64,000 nucleotides of DNA from Galbibacter kalidii (GCF_026241135.1 NZ_JAPFGA010000010.1:62001-126000), one strand, 5' to 3'; numbered from the stretch's first letter, positions 1-11,179 are shown. Numbers and translations: made by a program. Notes: generated by a model not told the origin, from the sequence alone.

Positions 1-3000
1 CGAACAATTATTACTGCCCCCTTCTACTGCATTGGCATCTTCAACAACCAGTGTATAATTCCCTGGAGCCAGATTGGCTATATCTTCTTCAGTAGAAGTA
101 AATCCGTTATCGGAGAACCATTCATAACTGTATGGAGCTGTTCCTCCCGTAACTGTAATCTCTATGGCGCCATCATTCCTTTCATAAGCCGTACTGTTAC
201 TCACCAAGGAATCTTCAATAACAAGAGCACCATCGGGTTGACCTACAGTTATGGTTTCTGTGTATTCACAATCATTGGAATCAGTAATGGTAACCTCATA
301 ATCTCCCGATGTTAAGTTCATGATATCTTCTGTTTCTGCACCATTATCCCAACTGTACCGGTAGGGCGAAACACCTCCACTGACTGCAATATCAATACTC
401 CCTTGGTTATCGCTATAGCACAGGTTGTCTTCTACTATAGCTTCCAAACTAATCGCTTCAGGTTGGGTAATTTCTATGAATTCAGTAGTAAATGAGGCTG
501 TTGAGCCCGATTCATCTGTTACAGTAACTCGATAGTTTCCTGCAGGAATATTGTCTAACACCGGGCTATCAACAGAAGTGAATTGGTCATTGCCATCTTG
601 TTCCCATTCATAATGATATGGTCTTATCCCTCCCTCTGCCGTAACGGTAATGCTTCCTGTGGAAAAACCGTTACATTTTATATGGATTGGCTGAATATTG
701 GTTATCAAAAGTTCATCGGGTTCGGTGATGATGATAGGGGCTGAAAGTGATCCTGTACATCCATTTTCATCGGTAACGGTTACTTGATAGCTTCCGGCAG
801 GGAGGTTTGATAATGTGTTGGTATTTCCGGGATAAGCCGCTCCGTCTTTTTCCCAAGAATAAGTATAGTCACTTCCATTTGCTAATGTTCCCCCTTCAGC
901 TTGTATTTCTAATGCTCCAGAATTGCCTCCGTAGATGGTGTTGTCAATATGGGCATCCGGATTTTCATAGACTTCGAGAGCGAAAGGCTCGTCTACCGTA
1001 ATGGGAATTTCATAGGTAACTTCACAACCGTTAGTATCCGACACAATCAATGTTGTATTGTCAGTATAAACTTCTATCGGAATAGTGAAAGGAGATGGTC
1101 CAACTTCCTCAAATTCATTCATTCCATCCAGCTTGTATTTATAACCTCCTGTTCCCCCACTTACGGTTACGTTTATTTCTCCGTCACGGGCTCCATTACA
1201 GGTGATGTCATTGATTGTGACATCAGTTATAATTACTTGAGTTACCTCATCTATTACAAAAGTCTGAGAAACTGTAGCTGCGGGATTAGTAAAATCATTA
1301 TTATCATCAGTAATTGTTACTGTATATTCCCCAGGGGAAAGCCCCTCTATTGTATGACTATCTCCCATTCCTTCTTCTAAAAATGGATTTCCATCTTTCA
1401 TCCATCTATATCCATAATTTGGGCCATTTGTTGTTTCTGAATAACCATCTTGTGGAGTTACAGTGATACTACCATCATTAACATCATAACAGCTGATTTG
1501 GGTGTCAGATGAACTTGCAATACTTATCTTAGTTGGAGCTGAAAAACTTACCCCTCCCTGTTCTATACTACAAGCACCACCATTATTGGTTACCCGAAGG
1601 GTATGATTTCCTTCGGGAATTTCACTTATCGTCACATAATTTGACGTATCGGTAAATTCAGGCACAACTGAATTACCATTGGTATCCAACAACTGATATG
1701 TAAATGGCCCTACACCGCTAACAGTTACCTGAACCTCCCCATTTGTTGCCCCTTCATAGGTGGGTTGTTGAGTGATATTAACACTTGTTATGTTCAACGG
1801 ATTGGAAACAGTTTCTATCTCAACAGTTTCCATATCCAGTGAAACACACTGAATTCCATCTTCCAAATTAATCCGAACATTGATGGTATGACTGCTCCCT
1901 TGGGGTAATCCTGTAAACACACTAGAATTCTGCCAAGTAACACCATTATCGATTGAATATTCGTATTCACCCGACTGAAAATCATCTCCCCCGGAAGCAG
2001 TTACTGTAATCGTCCCTGTATCATCTCCACATATCGGTTGTGTTACATCAGTGGAGAAGATAACCGGACTCGGCGATTCCACCGTAAAAGTCTCTGAAAT
2101 CTCCCCGCTTTTTACTATTACATTATTTCCATCATATTGAATAGACTGATAGACTACAAAGTAATCTTGGGAATTTCCCGGTATATCCGGGTCTATATTT
2201 GAAGCTAGATTAGTGATGGTTGCCTGATTGGAAGCATTAAAATCTCCTATAATGGTATCTCTTGCCACATCCGGAAAACCCGGGTTGTCCCCGTCTTCTT
2301 CCAAATTGTTTGGATTGCCTTCAAAGAAGGCTCTATTGGCTTCAGTCTCTTCATAAATGTAAAAACGCATATCATAACCCTCCTCTAAATCTTCTGCAAA
2401 AGTAAAAGTTACAGTACCATCTGTACTATCGGAACAGGTGGTGTAATTGTTTTCTGATATAGATGAGAGTTCGGGGGAGCAAGCGATAAAGTCGTATGTA
2501 GCAGTTGAGTATTCATAATTAAGTGTTGGATTTTCCACATAATTCAAACGTATCGTAAATGCTTCTTCATCTGGCAAATTTGGAATATCACTATAATTGA
2601 GTGTAAATTTCTTAGGATGTCTTGCATAGGGCAAAAGATTATAAACATTGCCATTATTATAAATTATATCTACAGAATAACCCATCTTAGAATTATCAAA
2701 ACAAGCTGGATAAGCCATAAACTCATGTGACTCACATTTTTTTAAATTGCTTGTTTCTGTCGAATAATTATTTAATGTGGCAAAATCAATTATTTGAATT
2801 ACATTAAAATAATTGAATCTTTTTTCATAATATCCCCCCGAAGGACTACTACAATCTACAGTCCACTCAAATAATGCACTAAGTTCACAAGTTTGCGTAA
2901 CCGTTCCAGATTCTGGTATATCCATGCAAGTTGTATATTCAGAAGGAACATTCTCTGCACTATGCCCCATCAATTTCCAATTAGCCTCTTCGTTAGTACT

Positions 3001-3247
3001 TAATATAAAATCTTCTTTATAATTCCCTAACTGATTTCCTCCCGGAATGGTAAAACGAAGCAAAGCATCTGAATATCCATTACTTGCACTCTGATCAGAC
3101 AGTAAGCTAAGCACCTGATTTATTTCAGGAAATTCAAAAGGATAGCTGCCAGTCTCAACTATATCATACTCTATTTTATAATAGTAATTCTGTCCAATCG
3201 CAAACTGAGTAAATACAAATGCTATTATAAAGTATATTCTTTTCATT
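1..3247 (-). CDS. Giant SprB-repeat surface protein, N-terminal part (runs off left edge)
   Basis: The frame is open from an ATG at 3247 down to base 1, so at least 1082 residues are present and the C-terminus is missing. It starts with a clear signal peptide (about 19 residues ending FAIGQ). The first ~450 residues are not repetitive and contain several cysteines. After that at least seven SprB-type modules follow (roughly at 1920-2010, 1310-1480, 1120-1200, 760-920, 510-660, 265-410 and 25-180), each with a GG-x-x-P-Y-x-Y-x-W core and a GxYxVTVTDxxGC ending. SprB-repeat proteins are large cell-surface adhesins of gliding or adhering Bacteroidota, usually secreted by the type IX system; whether this one has a type IX C-terminal signal cannot be seen. 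It lies 9 bp after the FN3 gene and is probably co-transcribed with it. Family call is firm; an adhesion role is inferred. Confidence 0.85.
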
Positions 3248-3256
3248 CCAAACTCC

Positions 3257-5326
3257 TTAATATATTATACTTATTCTTTTAATCTCAGACAACACCCCTC
3301 CGTTGGTCATTACTTGCAATCCATATCGGTATTGGGTGTTTATTTCCAACGCGTTATCTTCATAACGGTTTACGGTTCCATCTAAAGTTTTATACAACTT
3401 TAATTGTTTATCGTCTTGTGCCCGGTATATTTTATACCCCACGATTTCATCTGCTTTGGCCTTCCAGGTCAGGGTAATAAAACGCATTTCCCTATTAGCA
3501 AATCCGCTAAAGCGTATGTCCCCTGCCTTAATTATTTTCGCTTGGGTACGTACCGAGACCGGGTTTGCCGGGCTGCTTTCCAGATCGGCTTCGTCTATTG
3601 CCGTTACGGTATAGCTGTACGGCTTTCCATTTTCTATTTCAGTATCGTTATATTCATTAGGCGTTAGGGTATCAATAATGGCTATTTGCTCCCATAACCC
3701 ATCGGTAACACCCAAGTTTTTCCTGTAAACAATATGTTTTGACACATCTTCACTAGAGCTCGGGATAAAACGGAGATCGACCCCATTTTCAGTTACTTCG
3801 TAATCTTCAATGACGGGCGGGGAAGGCGCAGACATGTCCGGCTTTTCCAATGTCAATATCTCAGAAAAACCGGAGGCATTGTAGCGTTGATCCTGGGCCA
3901 ATATTTTATAATAAATGTTTTCATTTAGGTTCTTTACCGAAATAGTGTCCACAAATGTGGTTTCCGTATAAACTTTATTGGTTATCTGGGCAAACTCGGC
4001 CTCTATATTGTTGGAGCGATACACCCTGTACCCGGACAGGTCGGGTTCTGTATTCTTGTCCCAACTTAAATTTACGACCCCGGTGGTATCGATTGTCCCC
4101 TGAAGATTTAATGGAGCCTTAGGGGGAATGGAATCCACAGGCTGTACCATGGCGGCGAAGGAAGGATTCTCTTTTCCGTTTTTGCCCATGGCCACTACTT
4201 TGAAGTAATTGATACGTCGTAATTTATCATAGGTGGCCTTTCTTGTTTGCGGTGAAATGTTATCGAATACTGTTTCATAATTTCCGGTAGCTGTATTAGC
4301 CCTCCGCAGTTCAAATCCGTTGATTTTTTCTTCTCCTTCTTTGGGGAATTCCCATTCTATTATGGCTGTTTTGTTGTCAAGAATATCCTTAAAAATAATA
4401 TGCGGATTGTACTTTAACAGCTCTCGTGCCTGCCCTTTTACGGGTTCTGTCGGTGGTCCTGTTTCCCCAAAAGAAGAGATTCCCCTTACCCGATAATGGT
4501 AAGTTTTATTATTTGGGATGGAATCTACCATAAAAAGGGACAGTGTAGGGTCATCGATGTTCTTTTCAGCATTAAAAATGGGCTGCTTGTTGAGTTTTTT
4601 ATAAGTGCTACCATTATTCGATCGTTCTACTTGGTAGCTGGTATAGGTGTTTTTCAACAAGCTAAAATTCCAGCTTATCTGTGTTTCTTTATCGCCAAAA
4701 ACCACGGCAAAATCCACCGGTTTTGGTAGAGCTTCATACATGTCTGTTCCTGCATATACGCTTCCTTCTTCTATTTGAAAAGCTTCCGGGTTGGCCACTT
4801 TTACCCGGTATAAATAGCGTTCCCCGGGGGTCACGGAGGCATCTTCGTAGCCCAAACCTGCCATTTTAGCCGCTTCATAGCTCTGTTCCGCAGCCAACAA
4901 ACCAAAGGTAAAACGCTGTTGTTGTTGGCTATTGGCTTCCATAACGGCATCGAGCCCTACCCGTGCGGTTACTTCAAAACTGTCGCCATAAAGGGCTTGT
5001 GCCAGTACCGCAGCGTTATTGTCCGCATTGGCAATAGTTTCCCATTGTTCCAATGGGGCCGGTTTTATAGGGGTTTGGTTGAGCGTAATGGTTTCCAGGG
5101 GCAAAACCGCTTCTCCATTCCTCGAAACAGTCACCCGTTCGAGATAATACCCAATGGTATTCAGTTTATTCCATGCATAAGGGGTGGTTGGCGCCCAACG
5201 GAGCAACACTTTGTCTTCCAAAGAACGGGCCAGGACTTTTATCGCAGGTTTTTCCGGCTCTTGGGAAAACATCAATTTTCCAAGAAGTAAAAAAGCTATT
5301 ATATGTATGTGTTTTATACGCATCAA
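3257..5326 (-). CDS. Secreted fibronectin type III repeat protein
   Basis: 689 residues with an N-terminal signal peptide (MMRIKHIHIIAFLLLGKLMFS). The body is made of repeated FN3-like beta-sandwich modules: segments of the type xxISWxxx...YxVxRSxN, followed by xYxYRVxAxD, recur at about residues 205-300, 310-390, 400-495, 500-590 and 600-689. No catalytic motif was seen and no type IX sorting domain is evident at the C-terminus, which ends in a beta-strand sequence. It sits between the 1668-residue surface protein (8 bp gap) and the SprB-repeat protein (9 bp gap), so the three form one transcription unit. A scaffold or adhesion role at the cell surface is an inference from domain type and neighbours. 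Confidence 0.8.
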   Translation of the reverse strand: MMRIKHIHIIAFLLLGKLMFSQEPEKPAIKVLARSLEDKVLLRWAPTTPYAWNKLNTIGYYLERVTVSRNGEAVLPLETITLNQTPIKPAPLEQWETIANADNNAAVLAQALYGDSFEVTARVGLDAVMEANSQQQQRFTFGLLAAEQSYEAAKMAGLGYEDASVTPGERYLYRVKVANPEAFQIEEGSVYAGTDMYEALPKPVDFAVVFGDKETQISWNFSLLKNTYTSYQVERSNNGSTYKKLNKQPIFNAEKNIDDPTLSLFMVDSIPNNKTYHYRVRGISSFGETGPPTEPVKGQARELLKYNPHIIFKDILDNKTAIIEWEFPKEGEEKINGFELRRANTATGNYETVFDNISPQTRKATYDKLRRINYFKVVAMGKNGKENPSFAAMVQPVDSIPPKAPLNLQGTIDTTGVVNLSWDKNTEPDLSGYRVYRSNNIEAEFAQITNKVYTETTFVDTISVKNLNENIYYKILAQDQRYNASGFSEILTLEKPDMSAPSPPVIEDYEVTENGVDLRFIPSSSEDVSKHIVYRKNLGVTDGLWEQIAIIDTLTPNEYNDTEIENGKPYSYTVTAIDEADLESSPANPVSVRTQAKIIKAGDIRFSGFANREMRFITLTWKAKADEIVGYKIYRAQDDKQLKLYKTLDGTVNRYEDNALEINTQYRYGLQVMTNGGVLSEIKRISIIY

Positions 5327-5334
5327 TTCAATCT

Positions 5335-8300
5335 TTAATCATTTTTATAATCGATATCATATCCTTTTTTATAGAGGCCGCCCGGAGTCCTGTATATCAG
5401 TTTTGCTTCGAACTTGCCTAAAGGTAATGGCGGGAATGTTCCGTTTATGATATAGTCATATTTATCAAACATGGCTTGGTTGACAGTTGAGCCACTAACA
5501 TAGCGGTTTACTATCCTGTCCCTCAAATACACAAAATCTTCATTAAATTGATAAGGCAAGTTGTACACAAAAGGGATCCTGTTTTTTACCCAATACGAAT
5601 TCGGGTTGTTTAAATAGTTTGCCATATAGTTGTTTGACAAATAAAAAGCCCGTACCGGTGGCAGACCGAGCACTTGTTCGTCCCTATTGACAGTTATGTT
5701 TCCATCCAGAGGATACTCTTCATAGATCAAAGGCTTTATTTTATTTCTATAATAGGATTCCCCTATAGTAGCCTGACCATAAACAAGGGCTTGCCCCCCG
5801 CTGTATTTCACTCCTTTTAATTCAGCTTCTTCAAAGATTTCATAGTTATCAACCACGATCGACAATGAATGTACATTGGCATAGATATAATTGGTCACAT
5901 AGCTAGTGCTGTTTATCGCCCTAATTTTTCTGCCGAAAGTTTCATGCTTACTGGTATGGAAATTATAATCCAGCAAAGATTTTGGTTTGCCTGTTGCCAA
6001 TTTTACATTGGCCGCTTTTTTATTTGATACAGTAGCAGTCGCCCCTTGCGTTTCTACGTTCTCTGTTCCTTCCGTATCCGGATTGTACCAATTCGTATCT
6101 CCTCCTTCCTGATCGAAATTCATCTCGGTTTCTTCTACAACAATTTCCGTTTCCACATTTTGACCCGGAGGAAATGCCATAACATTCATCTGGTAATTGG
6201 TATTGGTCAGCATTTCGGGAAGGTCAAAATGAACCATTTTCTTGCTGTTGTCGTAACTAAGTGTTGTACGGCGTATCATTCCTGTTTGTGCAGCCATCTC
6301 AGCCTTGATGGTATAACTACCGTCGAAAAGATAAGGCTGACCCCGTTTTAATTTTACATAGCCCTTATTGTATTCTTCCGGGTAAAAGTTTTGTTGATCT
6401 TTTATCGGATACATATAAGCTATGTTCTCTAGTGGGATATAATCCGGTGCTTTATCAGTTGTAAAAGAGACTTCCCTTTTTTCGGTCACTAATTTCCCGT
6501 TATCCGTTAGGGTTGTATACGAGCCATTTTTGTACTCGTCAAAACTTACTTCCACCAGCACATCCACACGTTTTTCTGAAGGCAGTACATCTTCGGAAAC
6601 AAAGGTTACGGCATCGTTGGACGTGTTGTATTCCAATTTTCCTTCTAAAGCTTTTCCTCCGGAAGACACTTTGAATTCCTTCACCTTTATCCTGAAGGTT
6701 TTGGGCCCGTCTTCGCTTTCTACCGTGAAATTCTGGTTCACAGCATAATTAAACACCGCTTGTGGTGCGGTAAACACATCTACTTTGGCAGCATTGTTTT
6801 TTGGACTCACATCAGAGATTATGGGCACCCCTACACTTTCGGCCATGTTCTCCATAATACATTCTTCCCCAAACTCGACATGCATCCTGTACCTTCCTTT
6901 TACCAAACCGCCGAGAATACTGTAATACATCCCCACATAGCCTTCAATATAAACCGGGTTGGGGAACTGCCCCCGCAATAAAGCCGCTATCCCGGCTTGC
7001 AGAATCGGGAACTTCCCTTTTATAAAGAACAGATCGACCTTGACCCCAAATTCCCCATAGAGGTATGCATACACCTGTCCCATGGAATACCAGCCGTTGT
7101 TCCCTACCGCTCCGCTCCGTCCACGGCATTTTGTATCGGGATAATAGGCATGCATCACATCAAACCCGGCACCGGCCTCTACAAAAGCATAAAAGATCGC
7201 AAATTCAAAATTATAGCGGTACACAAAATTCAATCCGAAGGCAAAACCCCTTCCGGCTGCCAATTGATTATCCTTTCTGTTGTTGTTCAAGATATCATCC
7301 CCAAGGATCTGCATTACCCTTGGGTGGGGCGGTATTTGGTCTGGCAGCCTGTCCCCGGTCATAAAATAGCCACCAACTTCGATTTCCACCGGTGGAATGG
7401 AGAACACCAGCCCCAAACGGTTGACCGGAGTACCCACATAAAGGTACCATTCTTCCGGGCTGTCATGGATTACGGCATAGCCCGCACGGTTGGAAGGGCC
7501 GGCTCCGCGTATTCCTTTTAAATCCAAGTACAGTTCAAATTCGCCGTGGAAGGTATCTGTCGTAAAATCTTTTTCAATTCCAACATAGACTCCTATCATC
7601 CCACTTTGGGCTACTTCAGCAAGGGGTATGGCCTCTTGGCTAACATTCATAAAGTTTCCGCTGCCCATGAGTTTCTCTACCCGTTCTTTATTGTCTTCGT
7701 AGAAGTCGTTTACTTTTTTCAGTGTTTTTTCCAAACCACCAAAACCAGCCGGGCCACCTTCACCACCAGAATCAGAACCACCTCCACTAGCTCCTGACAT
7801 AAATGATCCTTCTCCGGTAAAACCAATTCTATTCAGTCCGCCATGGTTATTGAACTGCATTTCCAAAAAGGCTTTTCCACTAAATGTACTTCCGTTGGGT
7901 GTTCCTATCTCCACACCTGCCCGCAGGCCGAGTCCGTAGTTTTCATCGGGATAATACACAGCTTCCGAAGGGGTGAAATTGCCCCCTGCACCAATTTCCC
8001 TTCGCATTCTATTGGAAAGTCCTCCCAAGAACGACTTGATCAAAAACTTACCTCCTCCGCCTTTATTGCTATCCGTCCAAACATCCACAAACCAATACCT
8101 GAAATCGGTGGCCCCAAACATAGCCTTGGCATTGGCAGTCATACTTAAAGCGTCTATCGACAGGGTCAATTCCCCGGCAAATCCGTCGCCATAGGTAGGG
8201 TCGTCTTCCATGACTTTTAACCCTCCTTTTAGGGTCATCCCCGCTTTATCAACATCTATTGCCGCGCCTTCCAGTTTTACTTTTTCAAATTTCCATTTAT

Positions 8301-10341
8301 GGACACCTGCACCCGGTTCCAGCTCACCCAAAACAGCCAATGAAGTGGTTGCACTGATATCCGAAGCGAAATTGACCGTAAGATCAAAGGCCAATCCGGC
8401 CTGATTATCTGCCGGGGTGACAAGGTTTAAATTATCTATACTTACCGGGAAATTCATCAAATTGAATTCGTGATCAAACTTAAACCGTCTCACTTTTATA
8501 ATGGGTTTCCCGGGTTCAGTCTGTAATTCCAGTTCCTGAAATTCTATCCCTACAAATTCGATCATTTTTTTCTTGCCATCATCGGCAGGGGCTGCTTCCT
8601 GGCCTATATCGGCACCAATGGTAAGCCCGCCCGTTAAGTTTGCAAAAGGATATACATGTTTTTCTTTTACTTTAATCCCAACGCTGGAGTTCTCTTTTAA
8701 GGTCATGGTCCCTGAAAAGGCGGGAACATCCCAATCCTTATCTTCTGCCAGCGTGACTGCCAGTCCGTATTCTTGTGGTGCTATCCAACCATGATAACCC
8801 ATTGGCTCTTCAAAAGTCGGCACTTGGATCCCACCCTTTAGCGAACCTCCGCGCAAGGCATTCATACTTAAATTCACACTTACAGAGTCTATTCCAAAGG
8901 CCCATTTATCGGCAGCACCTTTTTCAATGGGAAGGATATTCTTTCCGTAGAAATATCCTGAGACCCCATAGCTGTCGATTATCAAATTTTGGGCTCCAAA
9001 AGTGACCCGTCCTTGTCCGCTTTCCTTTCGTTTGATCCCTTCCGGGAGCATCACCGAAACTTCTTTTGCATAAAACCCGCGCCATAAATTGGGATCAGAA
9101 GCCGAAAAAACATCGTTGTAGTCTTTGGGGAAGGTCAAATTGGACGAGTTTTTAAAATCGCTCAGATCCAACACTGCCGTATCCACATGGAAGCCCCAGC
9201 CTTTAAATCCGGTGACTTCAAAATCGGGCAGGGACACTTCCATGAGCAAGTCGTTCCAGCCTTCAGCCTTGATACTAAAGGATGTCCCTACATAACATTT
9301 AGCATCAAGGCCTTCGTTATCCGTACCATCACCGCAAACATAATTTCCCTCACTATCTATGGGCAACAACACTTTACGGGACACCCGCAGGTCGCCCTCC
9401 AATGAAATTTCTTTAAGGCCGCTACAATCAAAATCCACATAGGATTGTTCGCCATAGGCCCCGGTTTTAAGATCAATACCCCCTTTAAGGGTCAACAGCC
9501 AGTTATCCCCATTGATAGGAATAGGTACATCGCCCAACAGCACCAGACGCATATCGCCGATAAGGGCACCGTCGTGCGAGAGCTTAATCCCCTCGGCACC
9601 AAAATACAGTTGCTTTTCTTTTTGCGGGATAGTCAAGCGTGCCCAGGCTTTAAACTCTGCGTATTCAGGCAGGAACTTTACTTCACTTATCACCAGTTCT
9701 ACCCTGTTACCCGAGGTGGAATCTGTTTTTTTGCTAAGCCCCACCGGTAACTCCAACAATTCATTGCCTGTGATGATGTCCACAAAATTTTGAAGCTCCT
9801 GTACTTTATCAAAGGCCTTTTTGGCTTGGTTGATGAGCGTGTCCACTTTGGGGTTGTTCGGGAAATTGGCTTCCAGGAATTCCTTATCAAACTCCGGGCT
9901 CATATCCTGAAAAGACTTATGGAAACCCTCGTTCTCGATAAGAGTGGCATCCAACTCGGGAAAGCTTTTAAAAACCTTGGTCTCAGCCTCCTTTCTTGGT
10001 GCTGTCCCCAGGATGCCCCCTGAATAGTTTGCCCTTTGCTGCAAATAGTGTAGTTGTTTTTGCAACGAGGAGTCCCTCTTCCGTCCTTCCGCCCGAGGCG
10101 GAGAGGAGAAAGCCCCCTCCTGACCTCCCCCCAAGGGGGAGGAAATAGAGTCGGTGGAGGTTTTCCATCCCCCCTCATTCCCCCCGAAGGGGGGAGGTGT
10201 GCGGTTTTCTTTACCTACAGGCAAGTGGGCAGATGACAAACTATCTTTACCGGGACTGTTCGAGCCGTTTCCGTTTGGGGCGGCAAATACCGAACATGTA
10301 AACAGTAGTATAAACAGTAATGTTGGGTAGTTTTGGTTCAT
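5335..10341 (-). CDS. Very large secreted beta-rich surface protein of unknown function
   Basis: 1668 residues with a signal peptide (first ~20 residues, ending SVFA). Residues ~48-88 are an in-frame GC-rich palindromic repeat insertion (see 10078-10200). The remainder is mostly beta-strand sequence: repeated amphipathic strands with aromatic ends in the first ~1100 residues, a Gly/Ser-rich linker near residue 850, then an Ig-like region at about 1190-1420. The segment at about 1030-1180, rich in aromatic and glycine residues (YFMTGD, YNFEFAIFYAFVEAG), could form outer-membrane strands. I do not recognise a named family. It follows the toxin/immunity cassette and precedes the FN3 and SprB-repeat genes with 8-9 bp gaps. 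By position it may be part of the export or display machinery for the 1838-residue protein, but this is inference only. Confidence 0.7.
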   Translation of the reverse strand: MNQNYPTLLFILLFTCSVFAAPNGNGSNSPGKDSLSSAHLPVGKENRTPPPFGGNEGGWKTSTDSISSPLGGGQEGAFSSPPRAEGRKRDSSLQKQLHYLQQRANYSGGILGTAPRKEAETKVFKSFPELDATLIENEGFHKSFQDMSPEFDKEFLEANFPNNPKVDTLINQAKKAFDKVQELQNFVDIITGNELLELPVGLSKKTDSTSGNRVELVISEVKFLPEYAEFKAWARLTIPQKEKQLYFGAEGIKLSHDGALIGDMRLVLLGDVPIPINGDNWLLTLKGGIDLKTGAYGEQSYVDFDCSGLKEISLEGDLRVSRKVLLPIDSEGNYVCGDGTDNEGLDAKCYVGTSFSIKAEGWNDLLMEVSLPDFEVTGFKGWGFHVDTAVLDLSDFKNSSNLTFPKDYNDVFSASDPNLWRGFYAKEVSVMLPEGIKRKESGQGRVTFGAQNLIIDSYGVSGYFYGKNILPIEKGAADKWAFGIDSVSVNLSMNALRGGSLKGGIQVPTFEEPMGYHGWIAPQEYGLAVTLAEDKDWDVPAFSGTMTLKENSSVGIKVKEKHVYPFANLTGGLTIGADIGQEAAPADDGKKKMIEFVGIEFQELELQTEPGKPIIKVRRFKFDHEFNLMNFPVSIDNLNLVTPADNQAGLAFDLTVNFASDISATTSLAVLGELEPGAGVHKWKFEKVKLEGAAIDVDKAGMTLKGGLKVMEDDPTYGDGFAGELTLSIDALSMTANAKAMFGATDFRYWFVDVWTDSNKGGGGKFLIKSFLGGLSNRMRREIGAGGNFTPSEAVYYPDENYGLGLRAGVEIGTPNGSTFSGKAFLEMQFNNHGGLNRIGFTGEGSFMSGASGGGSDSGGEGGPAGFGGLEKTLKKVNDFYEDNKERVEKLMGSGNFMNVSQEAIPLAEVAQSGMIGVYVGIEKDFTTDTFHGEFELYLDLKGIRGAGPSNRAGYAVIHDSPEEWYLYVGTPVNRLGLVFSIPPVEIEVGGYFMTGDRLPDQIPPHPRVMQILGDDILNNNRKDNQLAAGRGFAFGLNFVYRYNFEFAIFYAFVEAGAGFDVMHAYYPDTKCRGRSGAVGNNGWYSMGQVYAYLYGEFGVKVDLFFIKGKFPILQAGIAALLRGQFPNPVYIEGYVGMYYSILGGLVKGRYRMHVEFGEECIMENMAESVGVPIISDVSPKNNAAKVDVFTAPQAVFNYAVNQNFTVESEDGPKTFRIKVKEFKVSSGGKALEGKLEYNTSNDAVTFVSEDVLPSEKRVDVLVEVSFDEYKNGSYTTLTDNGKLVTEKREVSFTTDKAPDYIPLENIAYMYPIKDQQNFYPEEYNKGYVKLKRGQPYLFDGSYTIKAEMAAQTGMIRRTTLSYDNSKKMVHFDLPEMLTNTNYQMNVMAFPPGQNVETEIVVEETEMNFDQEGGDTNWYNPDTEGTENVETQGATATVSNKKAANVKLATGKPKSLLDYNFHTSKHETFGRKIRAINSTSYVTNYIYANVHSLSIVVDNYEIFEEAELKGVKYSGGQALVYGQATIGESYYRNKIKPLIYEEYPLDGNITVNRDEQVLGLPPVRAFYLSNNYMANYLNNPNSYWVKNRIPFVYNLPYQFNEDFVYLRDRIVNRYVSGSTVNQAMFDKYDYIINGTFPPLPLGKFEAKLIYRTPGGLYKKGYDIDYKND
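10078..10200 (-). repeat. GC-rich palindromic element inserted in frame (copy A)
   Basis: Within the 1668-residue gene, just after the signal peptide, GC content jumps and several short palindromes occur: CTCCCCCCAAGGGGGAGG (near 10124-10141), CCCCCCGAAGGGGGG (near 10181-10195) and CCGCCCGAGGCGG (near 10089-10101). The encoded peptide is Pro/Gly rich (SSPLGGGQEGAF). The core CCCCCTTGGGGGGAG followed by GTC, AG and GGGGG (minus strand) is shared with the DUF559 insertion end in ileS at 42318-42350, and the AGCCCCCTCC block is shared with 43527-43535. The reading frame is kept open throughout. Confidence 0.75.
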
Positions 10342-10430
10342 GTTGGTTAGTATTTTAATTCTTTGTCATTTTTTTAGCTTAGTTTTATGTTTGTATGTTC
10401 TTTAAGCCTTGACTCAAAGGCAGTATCACT

Positions 10431-10515
10431 TTTAAACTGGTCGAATTCGACCAGTTTTTAATTGTGGCGAATTCACCATAATTAAAAACTGCTCCGCAAA
10501 GTCCCGACTTTGAGG
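10431..10515. repeat. Double palindrome (cruciform-prone) followed by a REP-like unit
   Basis: 10434-10457 is a perfect 24-nt palindrome (half site AAACTGGTCGAA). It overlaps a 40-nt near-perfect palindrome at 10452-10491 whose arms are CAGTTTTTAATT and AATTAAAAACTG around a GAATTC centre; the few mismatches would be G-U pairs in RNA. Directly next, 10491-10515 carries GCTCCGCAAAGTCCCGACTT, the inverted form of the REP-like units at 11225-11250 and 11478-11503. The block lies 3' of the RAYT gene and upstream of the 1668-residue gene, so it could act both as a transposase recognition site and as a terminator. Confidence 0.7.
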
Positions 10516-10541
10516 AATTCCCGTGTTCATATGCCCTTCCA

Positions 10542-11141
10542 TTAGTACTTATCATAATTGTTCATTGACGATGGTTTCAAAACATTCACAACTTTGCTAT
10601 CCATAAGTTCGATATCGACCATGCCTTCATTGCCCACATAATCCCGCGCACTCGAATACAGATAATGTGATGCTTTTTCCACTATCCCGGCCTGTACCGG
10701 GTTGAAATGGATATAATCCAGCTTTGACCACATAAACCCACTCGAATATATTTCTTCTGCATGGTTGCCATACTGCCAAAATTGATAGTTCTTGTTCCTG
10801 CCATGTGTTTCTGTAGCTTTTTTAAAGTGCTCCAACATCCATTCCCTACGACTTTCCGGTTCTGATTGTATTTTTTCTAATATCATCCTAGCCGTATATT
10901 TCTTAAAGTCTCTTATCAAATCGGACAATTCTCCTTTTTCTGATTGCACGACCATATGTACATGGTTGCTCATTATCACATAACCGTACAGTATCATCCC
11001 TTTGTTCTTTATACAATACTTAAAACAATCTATAACCACATCTCTGTAGGCTTTCCTTGTGAACACATCTATCCAATCCACAACGGTAGCCGTTATAAAA
11101 TGTGCCTTACTTTGATCCCGTATGATGTAGCCTTCTTTCAT
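10542..11141 (-). CDS. REP-associated tyrosine transposase (RAYT, Y1/IS200-like)
   Basis: 199 residues, the usual size for the family. The HUH motif is HVHMVV at residues 60-65, preceded by the typical GYVIMSN strand; the likely catalytic tyrosine is Tyr82 in RDFKKYTAR. The later WxYGNHAEEI and DYIHFNPVQAGIV segments are characteristic of TnpA_REP/RAYT proteins, which are single-copy domesticated relatives of IS200/IS605 transposases that act on REP palindromes. All catalytic residues seem present, so it may be active. REP-like units flank it on both sides (10491-10515, 11225-11250, 11478-11503), as expected for a RAYT and its cognate repeats. It sits inside the variable cassette between the toxin and the next conserved surface gene. 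Confidence 0.9.
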   Translation of the reverse strand: MKEGYIIRDQSKAHFITATVVDWIDVFTRKAYRDVVIDCFKYCIKNKGMILYGYVIMSNHVHMVVQSEKGELSDLIRDFKKYTARMILEKIQSEPESRREWMLEHFKKATETHGRNKNYQFWQYGNHAEEIYSSGFMWSKLDYIHFNPVQAGIVEKASHYLYSSARDYVGNEGMVDIELMDSKVVNVLKPSSMNNYDKY

Positions 11142-11179
11142 GCTTTGTTTTTATGCTTTTTTACTTTATTCTTCCTTTT

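Noticed and set aside
949-1380. Plus-strand frame opposite the SprB-repeat gene
   Set aside because: Shadow of the long minus-strand repeat protein, low-complexity Ser/Ile/Tyr content.
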